Below are positions 31,846 to 44,659 of a DNA stretch of 64,000 nt, one piece after another; within the stretch, counting starts at the first letter, position 1, and every line of letters starts with the position of its first letter. Below the pieces are notes generated by a model. The model did no database searches. It was not told the origin of the DNA and saw only the letters and a list, made by a program, of their open reading frames with translations. The DNA lies in assembly GCA_029204225.1 (NCBI GenBank), contig CM055096.1, forward strand, positions 7,115,477 to 7,179,476, given 5' to 3'. Made by a program: the position numbers and the translations under genes. This DNA comes from Diphasiastrum complanatum (Eukaryota; Streptophyta; Lycopodiopsida; Lycopodiales; Lycopodiaceae).

Positions 31846-33668
31846 AGAGTTTCCTCCTTGGATTGAGAATGTCAAATAAGTACAAATGGTGCCCTTTTAT
31901 TCTTGGGGAGGCCCTTGCCCCATTCATCCTATTGGCTATTTGAAGTGGCAAGGATTGCAATTCTAACCTTTCAAAGAAACACAAAAGATTTAATGGTGTA
32001 CAAAGAAACACACCCCATCTACCACCATTTGACTTTGACTAATTACAAAATTTAGTAAATCTAAGTTAACTTAGACTTTGGACCTTTTAACTTATTTATT
32101 TGCAACTAGGGTCCAAGTCACTAGAACACAACTTAACTATTTACTTAACGTGCTCATTGGTGGCTGGGCTTATACACGCAGGATGCCAGTGCCTCGCACT
32201 TATTGCTCTACTGTACTGTGGTGGGGCCCACTTGGTAAGGCTTGGCCAACAATAGTTTTAGTGGTGGGACCCACTAATTTATTCTTGTATAGGAAATACC
32301 CACAACAGGGTCCTCGGCCCAAAGCAGTGCCGGTCCCTCGACACTATGTCTGCATTTGTCGTAGAGGAGCGCTGTTGTTGGCCTGTTTATTGCTGGGACA
32401 TGGATGCTTTAGAAAAAACGTGGATATAACTCGCTTACGTAAAACATGAGGCTTTATTAGGTGATGATGAACATTAAGACTTGGACTTGCCAGATTTTCA
32501 ATAATACCCATATGGGTCTGGTGGCCATTCCGGATAACCTTGTTCATTGACAAATGGGTAGTCGTTGACTTGTTGATAGTGATCCTGATAGATCGGCGCT
32601 ACTACTCCCAGTGGTATTGTTGTTGTCTCTCTCAATTGGTATTGTGGTTGTTGACTGCTTAGTCTATCTAAGTGCTCAAGATAAGTTTGCACTTGACGAC
32701 TTTCTTCAACAATCAATATTACCGCTCGAGGACGAGGTCTTGATACTTGAAGTGTTGGCTCTTGCTGGACTGAAGGCCTATTTGGGCTTAGATTCCCTAG
32801 ATTTGACCTTATAAGAATGGATATATCCAGGTTTGTTGGGCTTTTGCATTGTGGAACAATGAGACTTTGGTTGAATCTTGCTCGTTGAGGGGCAATCATC
32901 AACTTTAGTCTTTCCCTGGTCATTGCACTTCCCCATTGAAGGCTGCGTGATTGCACTTTCCCTTGGGTCTTGTGCTAAATTGCTTTCAATTTGCTCTTTT
33001 GACACTGGTCCCCTTTGTAATTCATCACAAAGAAATCTTTGCAATGATTGCGCTAAGAGCCCTGATAGAACCTACCGGAATTCCTCAGTTCCAATTTCTT
33101 GACTTCCTCAGCTATCACGGGCTTGATGGATTCTACTAGCTCTTGCTTCTGTGATGTTGTTGTCGGTATGCTCGTGGATGTGTCTGCATACCTTGGTACT
33201 ATTCTCAAGATGTCTTCTTCCTCACTACCCGGTGGCACTAGGATTTTTCTTCTATAGTGCATTCTATTGAGAGGTGGAAGGGTCACCACAGGTGCATGTC
33301 GGTCTACATAGGCTGGCAAGGATTGCAATCCTAGCCTTTCAAATAAACACAAAAGATCTAATGATGTACAAAGAAACACCTACCACCATTTGACTTTGAC
33401 TAATTACAAAACTTAGTAAACTTAAGTTAACTTAGACTTTGGACCTTTTAACTTATTTATTTGCAACTAGGGCCCAAGTCACTAGACTACAACTTAGCTA
33501 TCTACTTAACGTGCTCATTGGTGGCTGGGCTTATACAGGCAGGACGCTAGTGCCTCGCACTTATTGCTCTACTATACTATAGTGGGGCCCACTTGGTAAG
33601 GCTTGGCCAATAGTAGTCTTAGTGGTGGGACCCACTAATTTATTCTTGTACAGGAAAGCCCCACAACA
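31598..33668. mobile_element. 2.07 kb LTR-bounded insertion with 5-bp target duplication
   Basis: Ends are TGTTGTG...CACAACA, flanked by GAGGG (31593-31597 and 33669-33673). Copy A has one GAGGG at the same place, so the insertion is direct evidence of transposition after the duplication. A full LTR lies at 31598-32307, containing a (GA)n tract (31768-31839). The other LTR is truncated to 33313-33668. The ~1 kb interior has minus-strand ORFs (33379-33053, 33044-32778, 32956-32498) rich in Q, P and S. None has protease, RT, RNase H or integrase motifs. The orientation and primer-binding site are unclear, so it is best called a non-autonomous LTR element. Confidence 0.8.
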
Positions 33669-33787
33669 GAGGGTTGACATCGTATCTAATGAGGGAGATC
33701 TCAGTAGAAGATCACATACTTAGAAGTAAAATTTATCCAAAAAATCACACAATAATGAAACAATCATGAAAGTCTCCCACAAACACC

Positions 33788-34865
33788 AGCCCTTTGAATT
33801 GTCTGAACTTGATAAAAGCTTCTGACTTCTGTTTAATGAAGTAAACAACCGTTCTTCTAAAAAATTCGTCAATAAAGGTAATGAAATACTTTGCATCTAG
33901 TAATGAAAGAGTTTGCATAGGTCCACCTATATCTATATGAACAACATCTAACAAACCTTTTGCTGCATGCCTATAACTCGATCTAAAAGAAATCCTAGTA
34001 TGCTTTCCAAAGATGCAGCTATGGCAGACAGGGAGATTGACTTTACCAGAAAGATAGTCGAGATCAAGTACTAGAGATTACCTAGACATGTTCGAAATAG
34101 ATGCATAATTCAAGTGTCCTAAGCGATGATGCCATAATAATGCTTTATTGACAAGAATAGCGGTTTTCAAAGCTTGACTAGAATCGGAATAACAATGTGC
34201 CAATCTATATAAGTATTCATGCCTCTTGCCGAGTTTCCCTTTAAGAATTTGGCAATCTTGGATCTCATGGTTATTGCATTTGCAATACCCGCAAAACAGC
34301 TTCTTCTTCGACAAATGTGGATTCGATGATTGTTCTTGACCTTGAGTCTGTTTCTAATTCGATGTAGATTGTTTGGAGCTTTTCTACTTCTGTCGTTTCG
34401 AGCCCTTGTGACATATAGAGCATGAGACGAAGAGGTAGACAAAGTGTCTTAACTTCTTCGATTATCTTCTTGCAGCAACATAGTTATAACTTGCTAAGAG
34501 TTAAATCTGAGTGTGTTGTGATGATCATCACCCAGTTCTCATATGTAGAGGGCAGGCTTGGAAGCAATGTCATAATTGTGTCTTGATTGTCTATAACTGA
34601 TCCGACAACGGCCATCTGTTGCAAGAGATTTTTTTAACTGGTTAATATAATTCTGAAAAAAATCATTATTCGACATCTTGAGTGTGAAGAATTTCCTTCG
34701 AAGATGTAACTTAGTAGTTACGTCTCTCACATCATATAGTGAGCTCAAGATGTCCCAAACTTCTTTCAAAGTTCTGGCTTCAGCTACGTGGCCAATATGA
34801 GTATCTGATATATTGAGGATAATAAGCGCAAAAGCTTTACCATCCTTTGACTTCCATTTCGATTC
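33788..34865 (-). mobile_element. Copia fragment: gag to start of integrase
   Basis: Minus-strand order: Gag VWDILSSLYDVRDVTTKLHL (34769-34539), zinc knuckle CGYCKCNNHEIQDC (about 34290), and GAG-pre-integrase with the LLWHHRLGHLNYASIS motif (34160-34080). Integrase core start follows: DVVHIDIGGPM, AKYFITFIDEF (33954-33790). Frames are broken. RT is missing because the sequence ends at the AFR duplication. The same family recurs on the plus strand at 62756-63622. Confidence 0.83.
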
Positions 34866-37318
34866 GTCAGTGTACAGCTTCTGTGTTTCCGTTGTAACTC
34901 AAGGCATAGTGCTTTGAGGCTTGAATGTACTTCAGAACTCTTTGCAAGGCTTTCCAGTGTTGTAGGCCTGGATTGGATATGAATTGCGATAGTGTGCTTA
35001 CAACATATGCAAGATCAAGACATGTATAGATCATAGAGTACATGATAGAACCTATGACTGACTGATAGGGGTACTTGCACATTTATTGCTGATCTGCCTT
35101 TGTTTTGGGACACATGTCTCTGGATAGCTTGCATCTTGGATCCATAGGAGTATCTGTGGGTTTGCAATAATCCATGCCATATCTGCGAAGTACATTGATT
35201 AGATAAGATTGTTGGCTTATGGTGATCCTTCTGCTCGCGCGATCTCTGCTGATTTTCATACTGAGAAAGTAATGGGCTGGGCCAAAATTAGTCATCTCAA
35301 ACTCTGATGAGAGTAAGGATTTGGTTTCTAGTAGTAACTGATTTGAATGGCTGATGATTAGGGAATCATCAACATATAGTGCTATTATAACATACCTTGA
35401 CCCTTTACACTTGAGATATACATTAGAATATGCGGAGCAAGAAGTAAAATTGTGCTACAACATGAAGTGATTGATTCCCAGGCCGTAGGAGCTTGCTTAA
35501 GACCATATAATGCCTTATGCAATTTGCATACCAAATGCTCCTTGCCTTGAAGGACGTAACCTTCTGGTTGATAAATGAATATGTCTTCTTGTATATATCC
35601 GTGTAGGAATGTCGTCTGAATGTCCATCTGGTGAATGTCCAGATCTTCTGCAACAGCTATAGCCAATAAGGTACGAATAGACTGATGTTTTACCACTGGA
35701 CTAAAGATATCAGTGTAGCTTATCCCATATACTTGTTCAAATCCTTTAATCACCAGTCTAGCTTTCCATTTGGATATTGATCCATCTGGTTTAAGCTTTA
35801 GCTTGAAGATCCACTTGGAGTCAATTGGTTTTACACCTGTAGGAGGATTGACAAGACTCTAGGTCTTGTTCTTCATTAGAGACTGATACTCAGCATCCAT
35901 GGCAGCTTTTTATTTATCTGCATCGGGCATTGACAGGGCTTTTGCTACACTGGCAGGTTCGTCATGACTGATGAAAGCCTGAGGGACGAAGCGATCAGGC
36001 TGCTGTCGTTGTCTTATAGACCTTCGAACTGCAGGTGCATGAGTAGACGATTCTCCTTGGTGAATGATTGGAATCGTAGCATCTTGCGGTTGAGAACAAT
36101 CGTGGGTCTAGGCCCATCAACAATAAGTGGAGCCGTTGGGATGAACTCCGTTGTTTGAACAATCGTAGGTCGTTGCTCATCGATGGAGGGTGGAGCTGCT
36201 GTGGCATGCTCTTGCATTGGCTGCTTCTGTTTACAATCATGGAATTTGTCCTGGGATATGACCTGTATCAACATCGTATATAGGATATGCTTTATGTGAT
36301 GTTGAATAACCAATGAAGATGTTTATGCAGCTTACTGGGTCCAGTTTCTTCCTCAGATCAGATGGCACTTGTGCATAGCAGAGATATCCGAAAACACGTA
36401 GGTGTTTCAAACTTGGTTTGTAGCCATAGTAGGCTTCAAACACAACTGCTTTAGTAATTTTGCAGATAGCAGGCCATAGAGATCGCTTCTGCCCAAAAGG
36501 TTTGAGGCAAATGCGCGTTGACTGTCATGGATCGTGCAGCTTCGAACAGTGTGCGGTTCTTCCGTTCAGCTACTCCGTTCTGTTGTGGAGTGTAGCTTGT
36601 AGTAAACTGATGGTGCATGCCACATGAAGATAGGTAGTCCTTCATTTCATTTGATAAGTACTCTCCCCCTGAATCAGACCGTAGGGCCTTGATCCTCTGA
36701 CCAATTTGAGGTTCAACATATTGCTTGAAATCTTTGAAGCAACTAAATGCTTCTAACTTGTTCTTTATGAACATAATTCTGGTAAATCGGGAGTAGTCAT
36801 CAATGAATGTAATAAAATACAAAGCTTGACCTAATGAAGGTACGCTCATAGGACCACATAAGTAATTGTGTATCAGTGATAAAATGGACTTCGTCCTTTT
36901 GTCTTGTCCTCTTGGAAATCTAGTTCTAGGTTGTTTCCCTAGTAGGTAATTTTCACAGACAGACTGATTAGCTGTAGTAACAACGTTTATATTCATGTCC
37001 TTGACCATTTTTTTATGATACATATACAAGATTGAGCGCATGTTTCGATGACCTAATCTTTGATGCCATAAATTAGCATCTGAACCGCTCACAGAAAGTG
37101 CAAAATCGTGACTCAATATATACAAATTTCCTTCTCTGTAAGTAGAGAGGATTTCTTTTGAGTTCTCATCTAAAATAGTACATAGGCTGGTAGTGAACAA
37201 AGCTGTATAGCCTTGATCTATGATCTTGCTAATAGACAATAGGTTCTTTGTTAACTTGGGTACATAAAGTACACCATTAAGCTGCCTAGTGATGCCATCA
37301 GAGAATTGTAGTCGAATA
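34866..37318 (-). mobile_element. Copia fragment: integrase to RT
   Basis: Minus-strand order starts with the pre-integrase HQRLGHRNMRS. The integrase core (37239-36451) is the best-kept part, with ALYFITFIDDYSR, ALRSDSGGEYLSNEMKDYL and TPQQNGVAERKNRTL. Integrase C-terminal LKHLRVFGYLCYAQVP follows (36443-36237). RT comes last: VYGISYTDIFSPVVKHQSIR, DIQTTFLHGYIQEDI, YGLKQAP (35753-35490), the intact YVDD box (about 35380), and TNFGPAHYFLSMKI to SVIGSIMYSMIYTCLDLAYV (35295-34990). It has several stops. RNase H and both LTRs are lost at the junctions. Confidence 0.9.
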
Positions 37319-40300
37319 GAGCCTTGGCCTTCAACATGTTAGTTGGAAGGTCTAGTTTGTATGCGACCTTGTTTATCACTTGGATAACCTTAAAAGGATC
37401 GCAATACCTAGGCGCCAACTTTGCACACTTACCAGTTTTCAAGCCCCTAGAGCGACTAGGGACCCTCAAAAACACCCAATCGTTGACCATGAATACCTTG
37501 TGCTTCCGAGATAGATAACATAGTGCCTTGCCCTGTCTTGGGCACTTCATATGCTATCTTTAGCCAACTGTAACATTTTTTGCATATCTGCAAGAAAATC
37601 GGTGAGTGTTTTGCACTATATATTCAAATTCCACCAGTGGAAGGTAATTTTTCCAATCAGACCGCCGATGGCCCACATATGCTCGTAGCATATCCTCCAT
37701 CGTCTGATTGGTCCTTTTCATTTGACCGTCTGATTTTGGATGATCTGTAGAACTCATACTTAAAGTCATTTTCAACTTTTCAAACACTGCTTGCCAAAAA
37801 TTCCCAATGAAATTTGGGTCACGATCACTGACGCAAGGCAGCCCGTATAGTCAAAAAAGCTTCTCAACAGAAAGTTGAGCTAGTTCTGAAACTTTAACAA
37901 TAGTTTTTGTTGGGATAAATTGAACAAACTTCGTAAGTTTGTCAAAAATAACCCAAACCGAATCGTGGCCCTTCCCTGTAGGTGGAAGCCCGACCACAAA
38001 ATCCATAGATGAATATCTAAAGGATGTAATAGGCCACCAGCTTTTAGCCTCTCTGCTTTATTTAACTGGCACTTAGCACATCTAAGTACATAGGCCTCTA
38101 CTTGACTTTTCATCTTAGGCCACCAAATTGTCGTCGAACTAAGTCAAGTGTTCTTTGTATACCCGGATGTCCTACGCATGGACTATCATGACACTCATGC
38201 AAGATTTGGGCCCTTATTGTGTCATTCTTTGGTACACAAACCCTGCCTTTACGAAACAAAATCTTGTTTCAAATAACAAAATCCATTTCAGTCTTTCCCT
38301 GATTCGAGGAATCTTGCATACCTGAATCGACCCCAAAAAGTACTTGTTGCCAGTACTTTCCGAAAAAAGAATCAGACTCATATAGTCCTTGGAGAGACTG
38401 AAGCAACCCCGGTTCTATAACAGTAAAGCATTACTGATTAATAACCGGTAAACGACTCAAAGCATCCGCTAAAGTATTTTGACTTCCTTTACAATAACGT
38501 ATAGAAAAGTCAAAGATTTGCATCAGCTTAGCCCGTCTAGCTTGCCTCTCCTTTAAATCTGTAGCATCACAGAAATATCGAAGAGTTTGATGATCCGTCA
38601 AAACTTCAAATCTGGCTCCATACATATAATGTCGTCAAATTTTCAAGGCATGAACAATTGCAAACAATTCTTTCTCATAGGTACAATACCTAGATTGAGC
38701 AGGATTGAGTTTCTTGTTTTCATAAGCAACATGATGTCCATCCTGCATCAAAACAGCTCCAATAGCATAATCACTAGCATCGGTCCTAACCACAAAAGCC
38801 TTATTAGGATCGCCAATGATTAGTATTGGTGCTGAAGTAGCACTTTTCTTAAGAAACTCAAAACAATTATTCATATCCTCCGTCCACTGCACTAATGGAC
38901 TCTTAGCCCTCCGGCTTAGCTTCTTATAGTCTTTCAAGGCCTAGGTAAGAGAAAATGCCAATCAAGCAAATTGGGGTATATGCCGACAGAAAAATCCTAC
39001 AAACCCCAAAAAAGACTTGATTTCCCGAACTGTGGTAAGAATAGGCCAATCAATAACCTTTTGGATACGATCGGGCTCGATCTCCACACCTCGTTCGAAA
39101 ATTTTATGCCCCAAGTAGAACAATTCCTTAGCAAAAAAGTCACACTTAGAGTCTTTGTCAAAGAACTTTTCCCTTCTAAGGATGGGACAATTCTAAGATG
39201 CTCTTTATGTTCTACCAAAGTCTTACGGAACACTAGGATATCATCTAAAAATACCACTACAAATCTTCCCAAATATGGCCTGAACAAATCGTTCATCATC
39301 TGTTGGAAAGTTGTCGGTGCATTGGTTAGACCAAAAGGCAACACCGAAAATTCGTAGTGTCCAAAGCGAGTTCGAAAACCCATTTTTGGTATATCTTTTG
39401 CCCTAATGTGTATTTGATGGTATCTCGACCTTAGATCTATCTTGGTAAAGTACTTAGCACCACCAAGATAATCTATTAGGTCATCCATCCGCGGTAGTGA
39501 ATATCTATTCTTAATGGTTACCTTGTTTAATTTCTTATAATCTACGCAAAACCTTAGAGTCTCATCTTTCTTGGCCACCAGAACCACTGGTGAAGCCCAA
39601 GGAGACTTACTAGGTTGTACCCACCCCTTCTTCAGGTAATCATGTAATTGCTTATTTACCTCAGCCTCTTCCGATGCACTCATCCGATAAGGACGTTGTG
39701 CGATCGGAATTGGACCGGATATAAGCTCAATTTTATGATTAACTATCCTTTCGGGTGGTAAACCTATAAGAAGGCCTAAAAAAACATCATTGAATTCCTG
39801 CCTAAGTTCATTATAGGCTTTAAACTTTGTAGTGTTCTCATTGGGTATATCCATGGCATTTATGTTAAGTTTACTATCATTGAAACAAATGAAATTATTG
39901 TGAAAACGTAAATAAACTTTTAAATCAGAATTCTTCATTATTGAATTCTTCAAAAATCAATTTTCAATGACTTATTCTTATCAAAATGCCATTGTTGCCT
40001 GAGCTTAATATCCACATTACCTAATGCAACAACATGGAATTCTAGTTTTTCAGAGTAATCCTGTATGTGCAATTCTATATTACGAACAACATAATCTATA
40101 AATGCGGAATTCATTCTCGATGCCATTGTCACACAATATTTTTTCTCACTTTTCTTGATAGGAAGGTTTAGCGTCTGCACCAAATTTACATTAATAAAGT
40201 TATGAGTGGATCTCGTGTCAAAAAGAACATTAACAACTTGATCTTTAACTTTACCTTTAATGCAAATAAGGTCATTAGGTCCAGAAACTAAAGAACCAAG

Positions 40301-41345
40301 GAAACATATATCCATCTCATTACTTCGAGATAGATTACCTGAGGTAGAAGCTAGTTTTTTGACGCAATCTCGTGCAAGGTGACCCTCGCCATTGCACTTG
40401 AAGCACAAATCCTTCTTACAAGCTTCAGCTATATCTTTGCCACCCTGATGATTTTTAAAAAATTTCTTGGTTTTCTTAGGATTGTTGGTTTTGGGATGTG
40501 TTTCATTAACAGCTTCCCTATCCTTCCTCTCGAATTGAAAACCTTTCTTTGGCTCATTAGGCTGGTGACCCCTAGATGGTTTAGGTGTGTCATCAAAATA
40601 CTTTGCAGCCCTAATAGCATCCTCTAGGGTTTTTGGATGGTTCCTACAAACATCCACTTGGTAATCTTTTGGTAACCCATCAATAAACATTAACATTTGT
40701 ACCTTTGGTGGAATGTCACTATAAAGTGGATTCAAGTACTCATGAAAATCTTGAATAAATTGTTCCAAACCTTTATTCATTGTTAAATGACTCAACTTTT
40801 GAAAGTGTTATAGTCATCTAATAATGGTAGGAAGTATTTCCTAAAAACTATGCAAAAACCATCCCATGTACAAGGTTGATTGCCTTTTGCAACTAGGTCA
40901 TCCCACCATACTAAGGCTCTTTCTTCAAGAAACATAGTTACATTGGACAACTTTTCACATTCAGGGAATTGGTTCATGCCAAAGTATTTGTTCCATACAT
41001 TAAGCCATGAACTTATCACTTGCAAGTTCCTATCTTTCTTCTCCCCCTTAAATAACCTTGACTCTAAGTCTTGGTTCCTTTGATTAGTTTCAAAAAGTTG
41101 TTTATTAGTGGCTTGAGTTTGTTGGTATAAAAGTTCAAGAGCTTGTGCCACATTGGATGGATTTGATAGATCAAATGATGAGTTTTCATTGGTTTGATCC
41201 ATTGGGGTTGCTTGTGTGTTTTCCTATTATGCAAATATAACAACAAGTAATTCCAATTAGAATGATAGAAATGCTTCAATTCTTACATAATCAAATGCAA
41301 ATAAAAACATTTACTTCTACTCATTCAATACTTATTTATTTGCTT
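37319..41345 (-). mobile_element. Ty3/gypsy element, nearly complete internal region
   Basis: Minus-strand order: Gag (41202-40792 and 40795-40400; FPECEKLSNVTMFLEERALV), CCHC knuckle CFKCNGEGHLARDC (about 40400), protease VNVLFDTRSTHNFI (about 40215; DTR where DTG/DSG is usual). RT at 39953-38997 is one intact 318-codon frame with FGLTNAPTTFQQMMNDL and FLDDILVF. RNase H (38937-38431) has VVRTDASDYAIGAVLMQ and FEVLTDHQTLRYF. Integrase is frameshifted (HH-CC end VLRCAKCQLNKAER at 38113, core DHPKSDGQMKRTNQTMEDML at 37787). The C-terminal domain is at 37550-37320. It switches to copia sequence at about 37318. No LTR was found on either side. Confidence 0.9.
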
Positions 41346-42200
41346 CACGTCGAATCTTTATTAAATGATACTGGACCTTCTCCATGAAATCGAGTCGGGC
41401 AGTGTTGAAATCTAAATTGTGCGGCAAATAACAACGATGGTCTCCGGCGATCCACTTTGAAGTTGTCTAGGCCTAAGTTGTGATCCAACTTGTAGAATTT
41501 TTTTTGGTTCTCTTGGTTCAACAAGATTCATAGGTTGTCTAGTTGGGCCAACATAAACATCTTTCAATTCTAGCACATGTTCTTCAAGTTCACGATGTGC
41601 TTTGGGTAATATGATAACCACATCATCCAGTGTATAGCGTTTAAAATGTTCGGGAATACCATGCTGGACTACATCTACTTGTTCTTTGTCAAAAGGACTT
41701 GTCTTGGATCTTCACTTAGCCTTCTTAGCAGAAATTGATCGTGGAGGTGATGACTTCTGAGAAGCTAAACTCTTCTTCGAAGGTGAAGTCTTCGTAGACG
41801 ATAATGTCTTGCTAGAAATCTAACTTGTAGAATCATCCTTGACTTTTCCTTTGCCTTTATCCAGTAAGGGTGGCACATTCTTTGAATCAATCTTTTGAGG
41901 AGGATTTTCCCATTTTAGGACCGTATTATAATGTTGTTTGGCTTGTTTCTTCGTCATTGACCCTGTGATCCTGTCTTCCTTCAATATAACTGCTTTTGGC
42001 GGTTCTATTGTTGGTTCATCAGGAATATTACACACTCCAAATATGGTCGGATCCATATGATTTAGAATCTGCTCATTACTAAGCTCTACATTGTCATCAT
42101 AAGTCAAGGCATGACTCACAGGAATGAGTTCATCTTCAATTGGATCTGGTATAGGCTCCGTTGATATCCAAGCTACATTCAGCACATTCAATGGAAAAGT
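41346..42200 (-). other. Unidentified minus-strand coding-like region
   Basis: Minus-strand frames 42191-41820 and 41700-41412 look protein-like: GSMTKKQAKQHYNTVLKW, a K/S-rich linker, then HRELEEHVLELKDVYVGPTR. Stops and a frame break separate them. I know no matching family. The position between gypsy gag and a copia remnant suggests retroelement or captured sequence. Confidence 0.35.
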
Positions 42201-43110
42201 GATGATATGTTGGGAGTTACCAGGACTTCTGTGGACAGTTTGGGACCTACTACTCCATATGGTGAGTACTTACTACAGTTTGGAGAGGCACATGAGCTAG
42301 CCATTTATAATGGCTTACCTTGATGGCCACATTCAGACAGTTATACATGCCATCCCCATAGTGGAGGACATAGGGTCGTTGATTATCTCATGGGGTCACC
42401 ATCCTCTGTACCCATCATCTATGATTTCCGTGTCTCCCCCACCACCCTTTCTGATCATTCCTTCCTCTCCTTCGATATTGGTCACTTTTCCCCCACTCAC
42501 CCACCTCCATTACCCACGCTTGCTCAATCACCCCGATACACATTTGACCCCACCTCCATCTCTCATGCTTTTATTGTGTTTTGCATTGTTAATGGGATTA
42601 CATGTTTTTATACTTTTTTATGAGAGAAGAAGGGAGAGAGAGAAAGAGTAAGCTATCTTCAGTGTGGATCTAGTGTTAATGGATGTAGTGTTAATGCTTA
42701 GGGTTAGTGGATGGCAGAGTTAGATGTGAATATTCCATTCATGCTGAAATCTGAACCATGATATCGCTCTCATGGGAACGAATCTACGCGTGACAACTAG
42801 CTTCATCTCCTCGATGCTAGATTGATTAGATCTTGGGTTGAGGATAGGCAAGGAAAGAAACCCACTACATTTCACGACAAGATCCTATTCGCAAATATTT
42901 CGAGCTTCAACAAGAAAACCACGAGCTTCTACTAGAAACTATTTCATGAATCTTTCACGAATCTTTCGAGTTGACTGCAAGATAAATTTCACGAATCCTT
43001 CGAGTTGGTCACGAATAGAAATGTTTCAAGTTCATGTTCGTTTCTTTCTCATCCTTTGTCAAGTAGCTACATACTTTGTTAGTAGAATCAAGATATGTCT
43101 AATCAGGTGT
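42201..43110. other. Spacer between retroelement remnants
   Basis: C/T-rich, then AT-rich sequence with no recognised coding region. Short repeats of 'acgaatctttcgagtt' type occur near 42940-43015. The copia remnant begins at about 43110. Confidence 0.45.
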
Positions 43111-44659
43111 TCTACAGCCTCCTCTTGAATAGCATTTCAAAAGGTGTCCTTCCATCCAAAATAACACTCGGCCACCTATTGCACAAGAAATTGGCACACA
43201 ACAAAGCTTGATCCCAAAATGGTTTATTAAGGTTAGCACTTAATCTCATGGCTCTCACAAAGAGTCCTATTCTTCCTTTTAGCCACTCCATTTTGTTGTG
43301 AGGTCCTTGATGTTCTATACTCCCTCTTGATCCCATGCTCATCACAAAAAGCCTTGAACTTGGTAGATATGTACTCTCCACCATTGTCACTCCTCAAGCA
43401 CTTGATCCTTGTGGAAAATTGATTCTCCCTTGCATTCTTGAACTTGACAAAGACATCATACACTTCATCCTTGCTCTTTAGTAGATAGATCCAACAAAAT
43501 CTACTAAAATCATCAATGAATGTTACATACATCTTAGCTCCAATATTGCTAATTGTAGTAAATCCATGAATATCCGAATGTACAAGTTGAAAAGGCTTTG
43601 TAGATCTAGAAATAGATCTAGTATAAGGTAGTCTATGTGACTTAGACAAAGCACAAGACTCACAAACATGATTGATGCTACTTAAGGAACTTGGAACACC
43701 AACCACAACCTTCTTTCTTGCCATTACCTCCAATGACCTAAAGTTGAGGTGTCCCATCCTCTTATGCCAAACCTCTTGAATAGATATTTGCTCTCTTGCA
43801 ACATATCCAACTTGGTTAGCAATAACACAAGCACCTAGTTTGAACAACTTCCCTTGCCTTTTACCTTTTGCAGCTAGGATATCCTTCCTTTTGATCATAC
43901 AAGCATCTCCATCAAACTCCACTTTGAGGCCTTTACTTAGCAATTGACTCACACTAAGCGAATTCTTGGTAATAGATGGAGTAACAAGACATCTTCTAAA
44001 TGAACAGTCCTATTTGTAGAGAGAAAAATAGGAATTGTGCCAATCTCTTTGATTGCACACTCACCATCATTTGCCATGTAGATCACCCTCTTGTCATCTC
44101 CATATGCCAACAAAGAAGTGTTCAACCTGTTCAATGCACAAACTCCTTTGAACAACAACAAATGCTTTCAAAAGCTTTTCTAGCACTTCTACCAAGCAAA
44201 TCAACACATAGAATCATGAAATCTTGATCAATACATGATCTATCCTCAATCTAATGACTCTTGCCACTTCCTAATATTGAAACACACTCAAATGAAGTTC
44301 AGTAACCTCACTATCTAGAGATCCAATCAAAATTAGGTTTTGACAAAATCACAAAAAATTGATTATTTCAAAATCTATATCCAAATGCTCAAATCTTGAT
44401 ATGCAATCTTATAGCCACCACTTAGGCTTTTCTTATAATCCAAAAATCGGCCAAACCCAGTATGTGAATTCAGAAATTGGAATTGATAAATATTATACCC
44501 TAAATAGAGTTCAGATCTACAAAAGATCCAATCTACATGTGCAAGAAACTTGATTTTGGTGTAGAATCCTAGCTAGCATGCTCTAGCATGATATCTTCTC
44601 CAAATCATTGATGGATGTGAATTCCTCCTTCATAACCTGAAACACAAGCTTTGATACCA
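43111..44659 (-). mobile_element. Copia remnant with primer-binding site, gag deleted
   Basis: TGGTATCAAAGCTTG (44659-44645, minus strand) is an initiator-Met-tRNA-type primer-binding site right after an LTR end ...TTTCACA. After a short leader the element jumps to the protease end (VHLEDVLLL, 44161-43949). The long 43952-43233 frame follows with HKRMGHLNFRSLEV, AKMYVTFIDDFSRFCW and CLRSDNGGEYIST (integrase D, D and downstream part). The core continues in a shifted frame to TPFEMLFKRRL at 43112. Gag and everything after integrase are missing. Confidence 0.87.

Larger units (their letters stand above)
29779..33787. repeat. Second copy (B) of the AFR 5' region, interrupted
   Basis: Direct repeat of 26813-28410. 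Differences from copy A: a 5-nt loss in exon 1, loss of about 30 bp near 30045, about 400 bp of extra sequence with two long CT tracts (30346-30401 and 30466-30528) inside the leader tract, and a 2.07 kb LTR-bounded insertion at 31598-33668. Beyond 'caaacaccag' (about 33787) the sequence switches to copia. Confidence 0.88.

Noticed and set aside
31597-31875. ORFs on both strands rich in RERE or SLSL
   Set aside because: They are translations of the (GA)n microsatellite.
42310-42651. 113-codon proline-rich ORF
   Set aside because: C-rich low-complexity translation with overlapping alternative frames and no family similarity.
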